The notes under the pieces were generated by a model that was given only the letters and a program-made list of their open reading frames with translations, was not told where the DNA came from and searched no databases. Source: Sipunculus nudus (Eukaryota; Annelida; Sipuncula; Golfingiida; Sipunculidae). Taken from it: a stretch of DNA of 64,000 nucleotides. Location of the stretch: positions 1 to 64,000 of the forward strand of contig JAPPUL010000052.1 in the NCBI GenBank assembly GCA_026874595.1, read 5' to 3'. Shown here piece after piece: positions 47,970 through 61,463 of this stretch. Numbering within the stretch: position 1 is the first letter of the stretch; every line of letters begins with the position of its first letter. The translations under genes were made by a program, and so were the position numbers.

Positions 47970-50406
47970 TTGATTCCGGCAAGCAACAAACAGACAAACA
48001 GACATACGCAACTGAGTAATATGCTTGCCGAAATCTTTGATTCCGGCAAGCAACAAACAGACAGACAGACAGACAAACAGACATACGCAACTGACCAACA
48101 TGCTTGCCAAAATCGAAGATTTCCGGCAAGCAATAAACAGACATTTGCGACTGGCGAACCAGCCTGCAGAAATCGAAGATATCCGGCAAGGAATGAAAAA
48201 AAAAAAACAAAACAAAACGGTTCGTGTCCTTTCCTGAAGGACACACCGACTGAAACTTTGGACAGCAATCACCTGCATGCGCACAGACGTGCAGGCACGC
48301 GTTTTAGGTCTGACCAGGTCTGACCAGGTCTGAGGGCACACTGGAATGGTGACGTTCCTATGGCCCTGAGAAAATGGTCAGCCCGTCCCGTATATTTATT
48401 CACAAGTTTTTACAAGGAAATGGCCGTGGCCCCCGCTACGCCAATTAATTCATCCCGTCGGCTGCGGGCCTGAATTGACATTTGGCCCGATGGACCCTAC
48501 ACAAAACGAGCAAACTGCGCTGATTGTCGCTCATACCTACACGTGTCTTTGTCTTACTAAAACGCGTGTCATCGTGCATTCCTGCATAACTCTGTGCATT
48601 CAGTTTTCCCTCCGTTTATAAAGTTTATATGGACATACTGACAAAGTGACCCAAGACCGAGACCAGATGACTTTACCAGGTTATGGAGAAGACTCAGAGT
48701 AAGAACATAAGCTATAGTTTATGTAATTGAGGCTTTGGGTTTTAGAGATATGGCCAATATAATGATATGTGTGTGAGGGTCATGTGCAGCGCCCCCTAGC
48801 GGCCATATCCGGAAAATGAAAAATTGGTTTCGAGATATTAGTGTAAGACTTAAGATGTAATAGTTTCAAAAGGATTCTTTCAAAACTGTGCCCTTTAGAA
48901 TGCTATATGTGAGACGCAAGAGCAAGCAGGCGAATTTGAGGACAACTGACAAACAGACAGACACACTGACAAAGTGACTCAAAATTGAGTCCAGATGACT
49001 ACTCCAGGTTATGGAGAAGACTCAAAGGAAGAAAAAAGCTACAGTTTATGTAACTGAGGTTTATAGTTTTGGAGATATTGCCAAAGCATGATATGTTGGG
49101 AGAGGTTCGAGTTCAGCGCCCCCTAGCGGCCATATCCGGAAAATGAAAAATTGGTTTCGAGATATTAGTGTAAGACTTAAGATGTAATAGTTTCAAAAGG
49201 ATTCTTTCAAAACTGTGCCCTTTAGAATGCTATATGTGAGACGCAAGAGCAAGCAGGCGAATTTGAGGACAACTGACAAACAGACAGACACACTGACAAA
49301 GTGACTCAAAATTGAGTCCAGATGACTACTCCAGGTTATGGAGAAGACTCAAAGGAAGAAAAAAGCTACAGTTTATGTAACTGAGGTTTATAGTTTTGGA
49401 GATATTGCCAAAGCATGATATGTTGGGAGAGGTTCGAGTTCAGCGCCCCCTAGCGGCCATATCCGGAAAATGAAAAATTGGTTTCGAGATATAAGTGTAA
49501 GACTTAAGATGTAATAGTTTCAAAAGGATTCTTTCAAAACTGTGCCCTTTAGAATGCTATATGTGAGACGCAAGAGCAAGCAGGCGAATTTGCGGACAAC
49601 TGACAAACAGACAGACACACTGACAAAGTGTCACAAAATAGTGACCAGATGACTACACTAGGTTATGGAAAAAACTCAGAGGAAGAAAATAAGCTATAGT
49701 TTATGTAATTGAGGCTTATAATTTTGGAGATATGGCCAAAATATGATATGTTCGAGAGGTTCGCATCCAGCGCCCCCTAGCGGCCCTATTCAAAAAATGA
49801 AAAAACAATTTCGAGATACTAGTATAGGACTTATAATATTTCAGTTTCAGAAAGATTCCTGCAATAATGTGGCCTTTGGCGCAAGATGAATGAAATCTCG
49901 AAATATCTCTATTCACGAGATATTTTACGAGATACTGCAATACTTGTTATAAAATCTTGTAGTACTAGTTGAATGCTACCTGATGCAAAAAACTAGATCA
50001 CTCTAGCTTTAAAACTGACAAAGTTAGAAAAATAAGACCCCTTATATTCGAATATCATGACTTTTCCCCAAAAATTTGTAACCATGGTTACGGCAAATTT
50101 GAGTCAGCTACACACCAGATGACAGGCCTTGGAATGACGATCAAAATGAGCTATTGTTGAAGTAGATACGACTAATAGTCACAAAGATATGAAGAAAAAA
50201 CCGTTTTGAGAATTTTTGACGACCTTGACCTTGACCTTTGACCTATTTTAACCAAAAACAATAGGGCACCTAGAAATTTAATTCTCCATCATCTCTGAAA
50301 GTTTTAAGGTGATTGTGGCAAAATTGTGGCCAGGAGAGTGCAGACAAACAAACAGACAGACAGACAAACAGACATACGCAACTGAGCAATATGCTTGCCG
50401 AAATCT
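47970..50406 (+). repeat. Array unit U18 (A-B-C-D), contracted to 2,437 bp
   Basis: Exactly one 327-bp B module is missing. Four CTCF-like motifs start at 48787, 49114, 49441 and 49768. The C module is intact, with both of its diagnostic bases, so the loss was within the B block. This is the only contracted unit in the window. Confidence 0.97.
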
Positions 50407-53170
50407 TTGATTCCGGCAAGCAACAAACAGACAAACAGACATACGCAACTGAGTAATATGCTTGCCGAAATCTTTGATTCCGGCAAGCAACAAACAGACA
50501 GACAGACAGACAAACAGACATACGCAACTGACCAACATGCTTGCCAAAATCGAAGATTTCCGGCAAGCAATAAACAGACATTTGCGACTGGCGAACCAGC
50601 CTGCAGAAATCGAAGATATCCGGCAAGGAATGAAAAAAAAAAAACAAAACAAAACGGTTCGTGTCCTTTCCTGAAGGACACACCGACTGAAACTTTGGAC
50701 AGCAATCACCTGCATGCGCACAGACGTGCAGGCACGCGTTTTAGGTCTGACCAGGTCTGACCAGGTCTGAGGGCACACTGGAATGGTGACGTTCCTATGG
50801 CCCTGAGAAAATGGTCAGCCCGTCCCGTATATTTATTCACAAGTTTTTACAAGGAAATGGCCGTGGCCCCCGCTACGCCAATTAATTCATCCCGTCGGCT
50901 GCGGGCCTGAATTGACATTTGGCCCGATGGACCCTACACAAAACGAGCAAACTGCGCTGATTGTCGCTCATACCTACACGTGTCTTTGTCTTACTAAAAC
51001 GCGTGTCATCGTGCATTCCTGCATAACTCTGTGCATTCAGTTTTCCCTCCGTTTATAAAGTTTATATGGACATACTGACAAAGTGACCCAAGACCGAGAC
51101 CAGATGACTTTACCAGGTTATGGAGAAGACTCAGAGTAAGAACATAAGCTATAGTTTATGTAATTGAGGCTTTGGGTTTTAGAGATATGGCCAATATAAT
51201 GATATGTGTGTGAGGGTCATGTGCAGCGCCCCCTAGCGGCCATATCCGGAAAATGAAAAATTGGTTTCGAGATATTAGTGTAAGACTTAAGATGTAATAG
51301 TTTCAAAAGGATTCTTTCAAAACTGTGCCCTTTAGAATGCTATATGTGAGACGCAAGAGCAAGCAGGCGAATTTGAGGACAACTGACAAACAGACAGACA
51401 CACTGACAAAGTGACTCAAAATTGAGTCCAGATGACTACTCCAGGTTATGGAGAAGACTCAAAGGAAGAAAAAAGCTACAGTTTATGTAACTGAGGTTTA
51501 TAGTTTTGGAGATATTGCCAAAGCATGATATGTTGGGAGAGGTTCGAGTTCAGCGCCCCCTAGCGGCCATATCCGGAAAATGAAAAATTGGTTTCGAGAT
51601 ATTAGTGTAAGACTTAAGATGTAATAGTTTCAAAAGGATTCTTTCAAAACTGTGCCCTTTAGAATGCTATATGTGAGACGCAAGAGCAAGCAGGCGAATT
51701 TGAGGACAACTGACAAACAGACAGACACACTGACAAAGTGACTCAAAATTGAGTCCAGATGACTACTCCAGGTTATGGAGAAGACTCAAAGGAAGAAAAA
51801 AGCTACAGTTTATGTAACTGAGGTTTATAGTTTTGGAGATATTGCCAAAGCATGATATGTTGGGAGAGGTTCGAGTTCAGCGCCCCCTAGCGGCCATATC
51901 CGGAAAATGAAAAATTGGTTTCGAGATATTAGTGTAAGACTTAAGATGTAATAGTTTCAAAAGGATTCTTTCAAAACTGTGCCCTTTAGAATGCTATATG
52001 TGAGACGCAAGAGCAAGCAGGCGAATTTGAGGACAACTGACAAACAGACAGACACACTGACAAAGTGACTCAAAATTGAGTCCAGATGACTACTCCAGGT
52101 TATGGAGAAGACTCAAAGGAAGAAAAAAGCTACAGTTTATGTAACTGAGGTTTATAGTTTTGGAGATATTGCCAAAGCATGATATGTTGGGAGAGGTTCG
52201 AGTTCAGCGCCCCCTAGCGGCCATATCCGGAAAATGAAAAATTGGTTTCGAGATATAAGTGTAAGACTTAAGATGTAATAGTTTCAAAAGGATTCTTTCA
52301 AAACTGTGCCCTTTAGAATGCTATATGTGAGACGCAAGAGCAAGCAGGCGAATTTGCGGACAACTGACAAACAGACAGACACACTGACAAAGTGTCACAA
52401 AATAGTGACCAGATGACTACACTAGGTTATGGAAAAAACTCAGAGGAAGAAAATAAGCTATAGTTTATGTAATTGAGGCTTATAATTTTGGAGATATGGC
52501 CAAAATATGATATGTTCGAGAGGTTCGCATCCAGCGCCCCCTAGCGGCCCTATTCAAAAAATGAAAAAACAATTTCGAGATACTAGTATAGGACTTATAA
52601 TATTTCAGTTTCAGAAAGATTCCTGCAATAATGTGGCCTTTGGCGCAAGATGAATGAAATCTCGAAATATCTCTATTCACGAGATATTTTACGAGATACT
52701 GCAATACTTGTTATAAAATCTTGTAGTACTAGTTGAATGCTACCTGATGCAAAAAACTAGATCACTCTAGCTTTAAAACTGACAAAGTTAGAAAAATAAG
52801 ACCCCTTATATTCGAATATCATGACTTTTCCCCAAAAATTTGTAACCATGGTTACGGCAAATTTGAGTCAGCTACACACCAGATGACAGGCCTTGGAATG
52901 ACGATCAAAATGAGCTATTGTTGAAGTAGATACGACTAATAGTCACAAAGATATGAAGAAAAAACCGTTTTGAGAATTTTTGACGACCTTGACCTTGACC
53001 TTTGACCTATTTTAACCAAAAACAATAGGGCACCTAGAAATTTAATTCTCCATCATCTCTGAAAGTTTTAAGGTGATTGTGGCAAAATTGTGGCCAGGAG
53101 AGTGCAGACAAACAAACAGACAGACAGACAAACAGACATACGCAACTGAGCAATATGCTTGCCGAAATCT
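50407..53170 (+). repeat. Array unit U19 (A-B-B-C-D), 2,764 bp
   Basis: Standard unit. CTCF-like motifs start at 51224, 51551, 51878, 52205 and 52532. No private difference seen by eye. Confidence 0.97.
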
Positions 53171-55935
53171 TTGATTCCGGCAAGCAACAAACAGACAAAC
53201 AGACATACGCAACTGAGTAATATGCTTGCCGAAATCTTTGATTCCGGCAAGCAACAAACAGACAGACAGACAGACAAACAGACATACGCAACTGACCAAC
53301 ATGCTTGCCAAAATCGAAGATTTCCGGCAAGCAATAAACAGACATTTGCGACTGGCGAACCAGCCTGCAGAAATCGAAGATATCCGGCAAGGAATGAAAA
53401 AAAAAAAACAAAACAAAACGGTTCGTGTCCTTTCCTGAAGGACACACCGACTGAAACTTTGGACAGCAATCACCTGCATGCGCACAGACGTGCAGGCACG
53501 CGTTTTAGGTCTGACCAGGTCTGACCAGGTCTGAGGGCACACTGGAATGGTGACGTTCCTATGGCCCTGAGAAAATGGTCAGCCCGTCCCGTATATTTAT
53601 TCACAAGTTTTTACAAGGAAATGGCCGTGGCCCCCGCTACGCCAATTAATTCATCCCGTCGGCTGCGGGCCTGAATTGACATTTGGCCCGATGGACCCTA
53701 CACAAAACGAGCAAACTGCGCTGATTGTCGCTCATACCTACACGTGTCTTTGTCTTACTAAAACGCGTGTCATCGTGCATTCCTGCATAACTCTGTGCAT
53801 TCAGTTTTCCCTCCGTTTATAAAGTTTATATGGACATACTGACAAAGTGACCCAAGACCGAGACCAGATGACTTTACCAGGTTATGGAGAAGACTCAGAG
53901 TAAGAACATAAGCTATAGTTTATGTAATTGAGGCTTTGGGTTTTAGAGATATGGCCAATATAATGATATGTGTGTGAGGGTCATGTGCAGCGCCCCCTAG
54001 CGGCCATATCCGGAAAATGAAAAATTGGTTTCGAGATATTAGTGTAAGACTTAAGATGTAATAGTTTCAAAAGGATTCTTTCAAAACTGTGCCCTTTAGA
54101 ATGCTATATGTGAGACGCAAGAGCAAGCAGGCGAATTTGAGGACAACTGACAAACAGACAGACACACTGACAAAGTGACTCAAAATTGAGTCCAGATGAC
54201 TACTCCAGGTTATGGAGAAGACTCAAAGGAAGAAAAAAGCTACAGTTTATGTAACTGAGGTTTATAGTTTTGGAGATATTGCCAAAGCATGATATGTTGG
54301 GAGAGGTTCGAGTTCAGCGCCCCCTAGCGGCCATATCCGGAAAATGAAAAATTGGTTTCGAGATATTAGTGTAAGACTTAAGATGTAATAGTTTCAAAAG
54401 GATTCTTTCAAAACTGTGCCCTTTAGAATGCTATATGTGAGACGCAAGAGCAAGCAGGCGAATTTGAGGACAACTGACAAACAGACAGACACACTGACAA
54501 AGTGACTCAAAATTGAGTCCAGATGACTACTCCAGGTTATGGAGAAGACTCAAAGGAAGAAAAAAGCTACAGTTTATGTAACTGAGGTTTATAGTTTTGG
54601 AGATATTGCCAAAGCATGATATGTTGGGAGAGGTTCGAGTTCAGCGCCCCCTAGCGGCCATATCCGGAAAATGAAAAATTGGTTTCGAGATATTAGTGTA
54701 AGACTTAAGATGTAATAGTTTCAAAAGGATTCTTTCAAAACTGTGCCCTTTAGAATGCTATATGTGAGACGCAAGAGCAAGCAGGCGAATTTGAGGACAA
54801 CTGACAAACAGACAGACACACTGACAAAGTGACTCAAAATTGAGTCCAGATGACTACTCCAGGTTATGGAGAAGACTCAAAGGAAGAAAAAAGCTACAGT
54901 TTATGTAACTGAGGTTTATAGTTTTGGAGATATTGCCAAAGCATGATATGTTGGGAGAGGTTCGAGTTCAGCGCCCCCTAGCGGCCATATCCGGAAAATG
55001 AAAAATTGGTTTCGAGATATAAGTGTAAGACTTAAGATGTAATAGTTTCAAAAGGATTCTTTCAAAACTGTGCCCTTTAGAATGCTATATGTGAGACGCA
55101 AGAGCAAGCAGGCGAATTTGCGGACAACTGACAAACAGACAGACACACTGACAAAGTGTCACAAAATAGTGACCAGATGACTACACTAGGTTATGGAAAA
55201 AACTCAGAGGAAGAAAATAAGCTATAGTTTATGTAATTGAGGCTTATAATTTTGGAGATATGGCCAAAATATGATATGTTCGAGAGGTTCGCATCCAGCG
55301 CCCCCTAGCGGCCCTATTCAAAAAATGAAAAAACAATTTCGAGATACTAGTATAGGACTTATAATATTTCAGTTTCAGAAAGATTCCTGCAATAATGTGG
55401 CCTTTGGCGCAAGATGAATGAAATCTCGAAATATCTCTATTCACGAGATATTTTACGAGATACTGCAATACTTGTTATAAAATCTTGTAGTACTAGTTGA
55501 ATGCTACCTGATGCAAAAAAACTAGATCACTCTAGCTTTAAAACTGACAAAGTTAGAAAAATAAGACCCCTTATATTCGAATATCATGACTTTTCCCCAA
55601 AAATTTGTAACCATGGTTACGGCAAATTTGAGTCAGCTACACACCAGATGACAGGCCTTGGAATGACGATCAAAATGAGCTATTGTTGAAGTAGATACGA
55701 CTAATAGTCACAAAGATATGAAGAAAAAACCGTTTTGAGAATTTTTGACGACCTTGACCTTGACCTTTGACCTATTTTAACCAAAAACAATAGGGCACCT
55801 AGAAATTTAATTCTCCATCATCTCTGAAAGTTTTAAGGTGATTGTGGCAAAATTGTGGCCAGGAGAGTGCAGACAAACAAACAGACAGACAGACAAACAG
55901 ACATACGCAACTGAGCAATATGCTTGCCGAAATCT
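53171..55935 (+). repeat. Array unit U20 (A-B-B-C-D), 2,765 bp
   Basis: One extra A in the A-run near 55514-55520 (GATGC-A6-CTAG becomes GATGC-A7-CTAG). CTCF-like motifs start at 53988, 54315, 54642, 54969 and 55296. The extra base opens a chance 62-codon frame at 55501-55689, which I do not regard as a gene because no other copy has it. Confidence 0.97.
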
Positions 55936-58699
55936 TTGATTCCGGCAAGCAACAAACAGACAAACAGACATACGCAACTGAGTAATATGCTTGCCGAAAT
56001 CTTTGATTCCGGCAAGCAACAAACAGACAGACAGACAGACAAACAGACATACGCAACTGACCAACATGCTTGCCAAAATCGAAGATTTCCGGCAAGCAAT
56101 AAACAGACATTTGCGACTGGCGAACCAGCCTGCAGAAATCGAAGATATCCGGCAAGGAATGAAAAAAAAAAAACAAAACAAAACGGTTCGTGTCCTTTCC
56201 TGAAGGACACACCGACTGAAACTTTGGACAGCAATCACCTGCATGCGCACAGACGTGCAGGCACGCGTTTTAGGTCTGACCAGGTCTGACCAGGTCTGAG
56301 GGCACACTGGAATGGTGACGTTCCTATGGCCCTGAGAAAATGGTCAGCCCGTCCCGTATATTTATTCACAAGTTTTTACAAGGAAATGGCCGTGGCCCCC
56401 GCTACGCCAATTAATTCATCCCGTCGGCTGCGGGCCTGAATTGACATTTGGCCCGATGGACCCTACACAAAACGAGCAAACTGCGCTGATTGTCGCTCAT
56501 ACCTACACGTGTCTTTGTCTTACTAAAACGCGTGTCATCGTGCATTCCTGCATAACTCTGTGCATTCAGTTTTCCCTCCGTTTATAAAGTTTATATGGAC
56601 ATACTGACAAAGTGACCCAAGACCGAGACCAGATGACTTTACCAGGTTATGGAGAAGACTCAGAGTAAGAACATAAGCTATAGTTTATGTAATTGAGGCT
56701 TTGGGTTTTAGAGATATGGCCAATATAATGATATGTGTGTGAGGGTCATGTGCAGCGCCCCCTAGCGGCCATATCCGGAAAATGAAAAATTGGTTTCGAG
56801 ATATTAGTGTAAGACTTAAGATGTAATAGTTTCAAAAGGATTCTTTCAAAACTGTGCCCTTTAGAATGCTATATGTGAGACGCAAGAGCAAGCAGGCGAA
56901 TTTGAGGACAACTGACAAACAGACAGACACACTGACAAAGTGACTCAAAATTGAGTCCAGATGACTACTCCAGGTTATGGAGAAGACTCAAAGGAAGAAA
57001 AAAGCTACAGTTTATGTAACTGAGGTTTATAGTTTTGGAGATATTGCCAAAGCATGATATGTTGGGAGAGGTTCGAGTTCAGCGCCCCCTAGCGGCCATA
57101 TCCGGAAAATGAAAAATTGGTTTCGAGATATTAGTGTAAGACTTAAGATGTAATAGTTTCAAAAGGATTCTTTCAAAACTGTGCCCTTTAGAATGCTATA
57201 TGTGAGACGCAAGAGCAAGCAGGCGAATTTGAGGACAACTGACAAACAGACAGACACACTGACAAAGTGACTCAAAATTGAGTCCAGATGACTACTCCAG
57301 GTTATGGAGAAGACTCAAAGGAAGAAAAAAGCTACAGTTTATGTAACTGAGGTTTATAGTTTTGGAGATATTGCCAAAGCATGATATGTTGGGAGAGGTT
57401 CGAGTTCAGCGCCCCCTAGCGGCCATATCCGGAAAATGAAAAATTGGTTTCGAGATATTAGTGTAAGACTTAAGATGTAATAGTTTCAAAAGGATTCTTT
57501 CAAAACTGTGCCCTTTAGAATGCTATATGTGAGACGCAAGAGCAAGCAGGCGAATTTGAGGACAACTGACAAACAGACAGACACACTGACAAAGTGACTC
57601 AAAATTGAGTCCAGATGACTACTCCAGGTTATGGAGAAGACTCAAAGGAAGAAAAAAGCTACAGTTTATGTAACTGAGGTTTATAGTTTTGGAGATATTG
57701 CCAAAGCATGATATGTTGGGAGAGGTTCGAGTTCAGCGCCCCCTAGCGGCCATATCCGGAAAATGAAAAATTGGTTTCGAGATATAAGTGTAAGACTTAA
57801 GATGTAATAGTTTCAAAAGGATTCTTTCAAAACTGTGCCCTTTAGAATGCTATATGTGAGACGCAAGAGCAAGCAGGCGAATTTGCGGACAACTGACAAA
57901 CAGACAGACACACTGACAAAGTGTCACAAAATAGTGACCAGATGACTACACTAGGTTATGGAAAAAACTCAGAGGAAGAAAATAAGCTATAGTTTATGTA
58001 ATTGAGGCTTATAATTTTGGAGATATGGCCAAAATATGATATGTTCGAGAGGTTCGCATCCAGCGCCCCCTAGCGGCCCTATTCAAAAAATGAAAAAACA
58101 ATTTCGAGATACTAGTATAGGACTTATAATATTTCAGTTTCAGAAAGATTCCTGCAATAATGTGGCCTTTGGCGCAAGATGAATGAAATCTCGAAATATC
58201 TCTATTCACGAGATATTTTACGAGATACTGCAATACTTGTTATAAAATCTTGTAGTACTAGTTGAATGCTACCTGATGCAAAAAACTAGATCACTCTAGC
58301 TTTAAAACTGACAAAGTTAGAAAAATAAGACCCCTTATATTCGAATATCATGACTTTTCCCCAAAAATTTGTAACCATGGTTACGGCAAATTTGAGTCAG
58401 CTACACACCAGATGACAGGCCTTGGAATGACGATCAAAATGAGCTATTGTTGAAGTAGATACGACTAATAGTCACAAAGATATGAAGAAAAAACCGTTTT
58501 GAGAATTTTTGACGACCTTGACCTTGACCTTTGACCTATTTTAACCAAAAACAATAGGGCACCTAGAAATTTAATTCTCCATCATCTCTGAAAGTTTTAA
58601 GGTGATTGTGGCAAAATTGTGGCCAGGAGAGTGCAGACAAACAAACAGACAGACAGACAAACAGACATACGCAACTGAGCAATATGCTTGCCGAAATCT
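55936..58699 (+). repeat. Array unit U21 (A-B-B-C-D), 2,764 bp
   Basis: Standard unit. CTCF-like motifs start at 56753, 57080, 57407, 57734 and 58061. No private difference seen by eye. Confidence 0.97.
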
Positions 58700-61463
58700 T
58701 TGATTCCGGCAAGCAACAAACAGACAAACAGACATACGCAACTGAGTAATATGCTTGCCGAAATCTTTGATTCCGGCAAGCAACAAACAGACAGACAGAC
58801 AGACAAACAGACATACGCAACTGACCAACATGCTTGCCAAAATCGAAGATTTCCGGCAAGCAATAAACAGACATTTGCGACTGGCGAACCAGCCTGCAGA
58901 AATCGAAGATATCCGGCAAGGAATGAAAAAAAAAAAACAAAACAAAACGGTTCGTGTCCTTTCCTGAAGGACACACCGACTGAAACTTTGGACAGCAATC
59001 ACCTGCATGCGCACAGACGTGCAGGCACGCGTTTTAGGTCTGACCAGGTCTGACCAGGTCTGAGGGCACACTGGAATGGTGACGTTCCTATGGCCCTGAG
59101 AAAATGGTCAGCCCGTCCCGTATATTTATTCACAAGTTTTTACAAGGAAATGGCCGTGGCCCCCGCTACGCCAATTAATTCATCCCGTCGGCTGCGGGCC
59201 TGAATTGACATTTGGCCCGATGGACCCTACACAAAACGAGCAAACTGCGCTGATTGTCGCTCATACCTACACGTGTCTTTGTCTTACTAAAACGCGTGTC
59301 ATCGTGCATTCCTGCATAACTCTGTGCATTCAGTTTTCCCTCCGTTTATAAAGTTTATATGGACATACTGACAAAGTGACCCAAGACCGAGACCAGATGA
59401 CTTTACCAGGTTATGGAGAAGACTCAGAGTAAGAACATAAGCTATAGTTTATGTAATTGAGGCTTTGGGTTTTAGAGATATGGCCAATATAATGATATGT
59501 GTGTGAGGGTCATGTGCAGCGCCCCCTAGCGGCCATATCCGGAAAATGAAAAATTGGTTTCGAGATATTAGTGTAAGACTTAAGATGTAATAGTTTCAAA
59601 AGGATTCTTTCAAAACTGTGCCCTTTAGAATGCTATATGTGAGACGCAAGAGCAAGCAGGCGAATTTGAGGACAACTGACAAACAGACAGACACACTGAC
59701 AAAGTGACTCAAAATTGAGTCCAGATGACTACTCCAGGTTATGGAGAAGACTCAAAGGAAGAAAAAAGCTACAGTTTATGTAACTGAGGTTTATAGTTTT
59801 GGAGATATTGCCAAAGCATGATATGTTGGGAGAGGTTCGAGTTCAGCGCCCCCTAGCGGCCATATCCGGAAAATGAAAAATTGGTTTCGAGATATTAGTG
59901 TAAGACTTAAGATGTAATAGTTTCAAAAGGATTCTTTCAAAACTGTGCCCTTTAGAATGCTATATGTGAGACGCAAGAGCAAGCAGGCGAATTTGAGGAC
60001 AACTGACAAACAGACAGACACACTGACAAAGTGACTCAAAATTGAGTCCAGATGACTACTCCAGGTTATGGAGAAGACTCAAAGGAAGAAAAAAGCTACA
60101 GTTTATGTAACTGAGGTTTATAGTTTTGGAGATATTGCCAAAGCATGATATGTTGGGAGAGGTTCGAGTTCAGCGCCCCCTAGCGGCCATATCCGGAAAA
60201 TGAAAAATTGGTTTCGAGATATTAGTGTAAGACTTAAGATGTAATAGTTTCAAAAGGATTCTTTCAAAACTGTGCCCTTTAGAATGCTATATGTGAGACG
60301 CAAGAGCAAGCAGGCGAATTTGAGGACAACTGACAAACAGACAGACACACTGACAAAGTGACTCAAAATTGAGTCCAGATGACTACTCCAGGTTATGGAG
60401 AAGACTCAAAGGAAGAAAAAAGCTACAGTTTATGTAACTGAGGTTTATAGTTTTGGAGATATTGCCAAAGCATGATATGTTGGGAGAGGTTCGAGTTCAG
60501 CGCCCCCTAGCGGCCATATCCGGAAAATGAAAAATTGGTTTCGAGATATAAGTGTAAGACTTAAGATGTAATAGTTTCAAAAGGATTCTTTCAAAACTGT
60601 GCCCTTTAGAATGCTATATGTGAGACGCAAGAGCAAGCAGGCGAATTTGCGGACAACTGACAAACAGACAGACACACTGACAAAGTGTCACAAAATAGTG
60701 ACCAGATGACTACACTAGGTTATGGAAAAAACTCAGAGGAAGAAAATAAGCTATAGTTTATGTAATTGAGGCTTATAATTTTGGAGATATGGCCAAAATA
60801 TGATATGTTCGAGAGGTTCGCATCCAGCGCCCCCTAGCGGCCCTATTCAAAAAATGAAAAAACAATTTCGAGATACTAGTATAGGACTTATAATATTTCA
60901 GTTTCAGAAAGATTCCTGCAATAATGTGGCCTTTGGCGCAAGATGAATGAAATCTCGAAATATCTCTATTCACGAGATATTTTACGAGATACTGCAATAC
61001 TTGTTATAAAATCTTGTAGTACTAGTTGAATGCTACCTGATGCAAAAAACTAGATCACTCTAGCTTTAAAACTGACAAAGTTAGAAAAATAAGACCCCTT
61101 ATATTCGAATATCATGACTTTTCCCCAAAAATTTGTAACCATGGTTACGGCAAATTTGAGTCAGCTACACACCAGATGACAGGCCTTGGAATGACGATCA
61201 AAATGAGCTATTGTTGAAGTAGATACGACTAATAGTCACAAAGATATGAAGAAAAAACCGTTTTGAGAATTTTTGACGACCTTGACCTTGACCTTTGACC
61301 TATTTTAACCAAAAACAATAGGGCACCTAGAAATTTAATTCTCCATCATCTCTGAAAGTTTTAAGGTGATTGTGGCAAAATTGTGGCCAGGAGAGTGCAG
61401 ACAAACAAACAGACAGACAGACAAACAGACATACGCAACTGAGCAATATGCTTGCCGAAATCT
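58700..61463 (+). repeat. Array unit U22 (A-B-B-C-D), 2,764 bp
   Basis: Standard unit. CTCF-like motifs start at 59517, 59844, 60171, 60498 and 60825. No private difference seen by eye. Confidence 0.97.

Noticed and set aside
55501-55689. 62-codon frame unique to U20
   Set aside because: Created by one extra A in a homopolymer run; absent from all other units.
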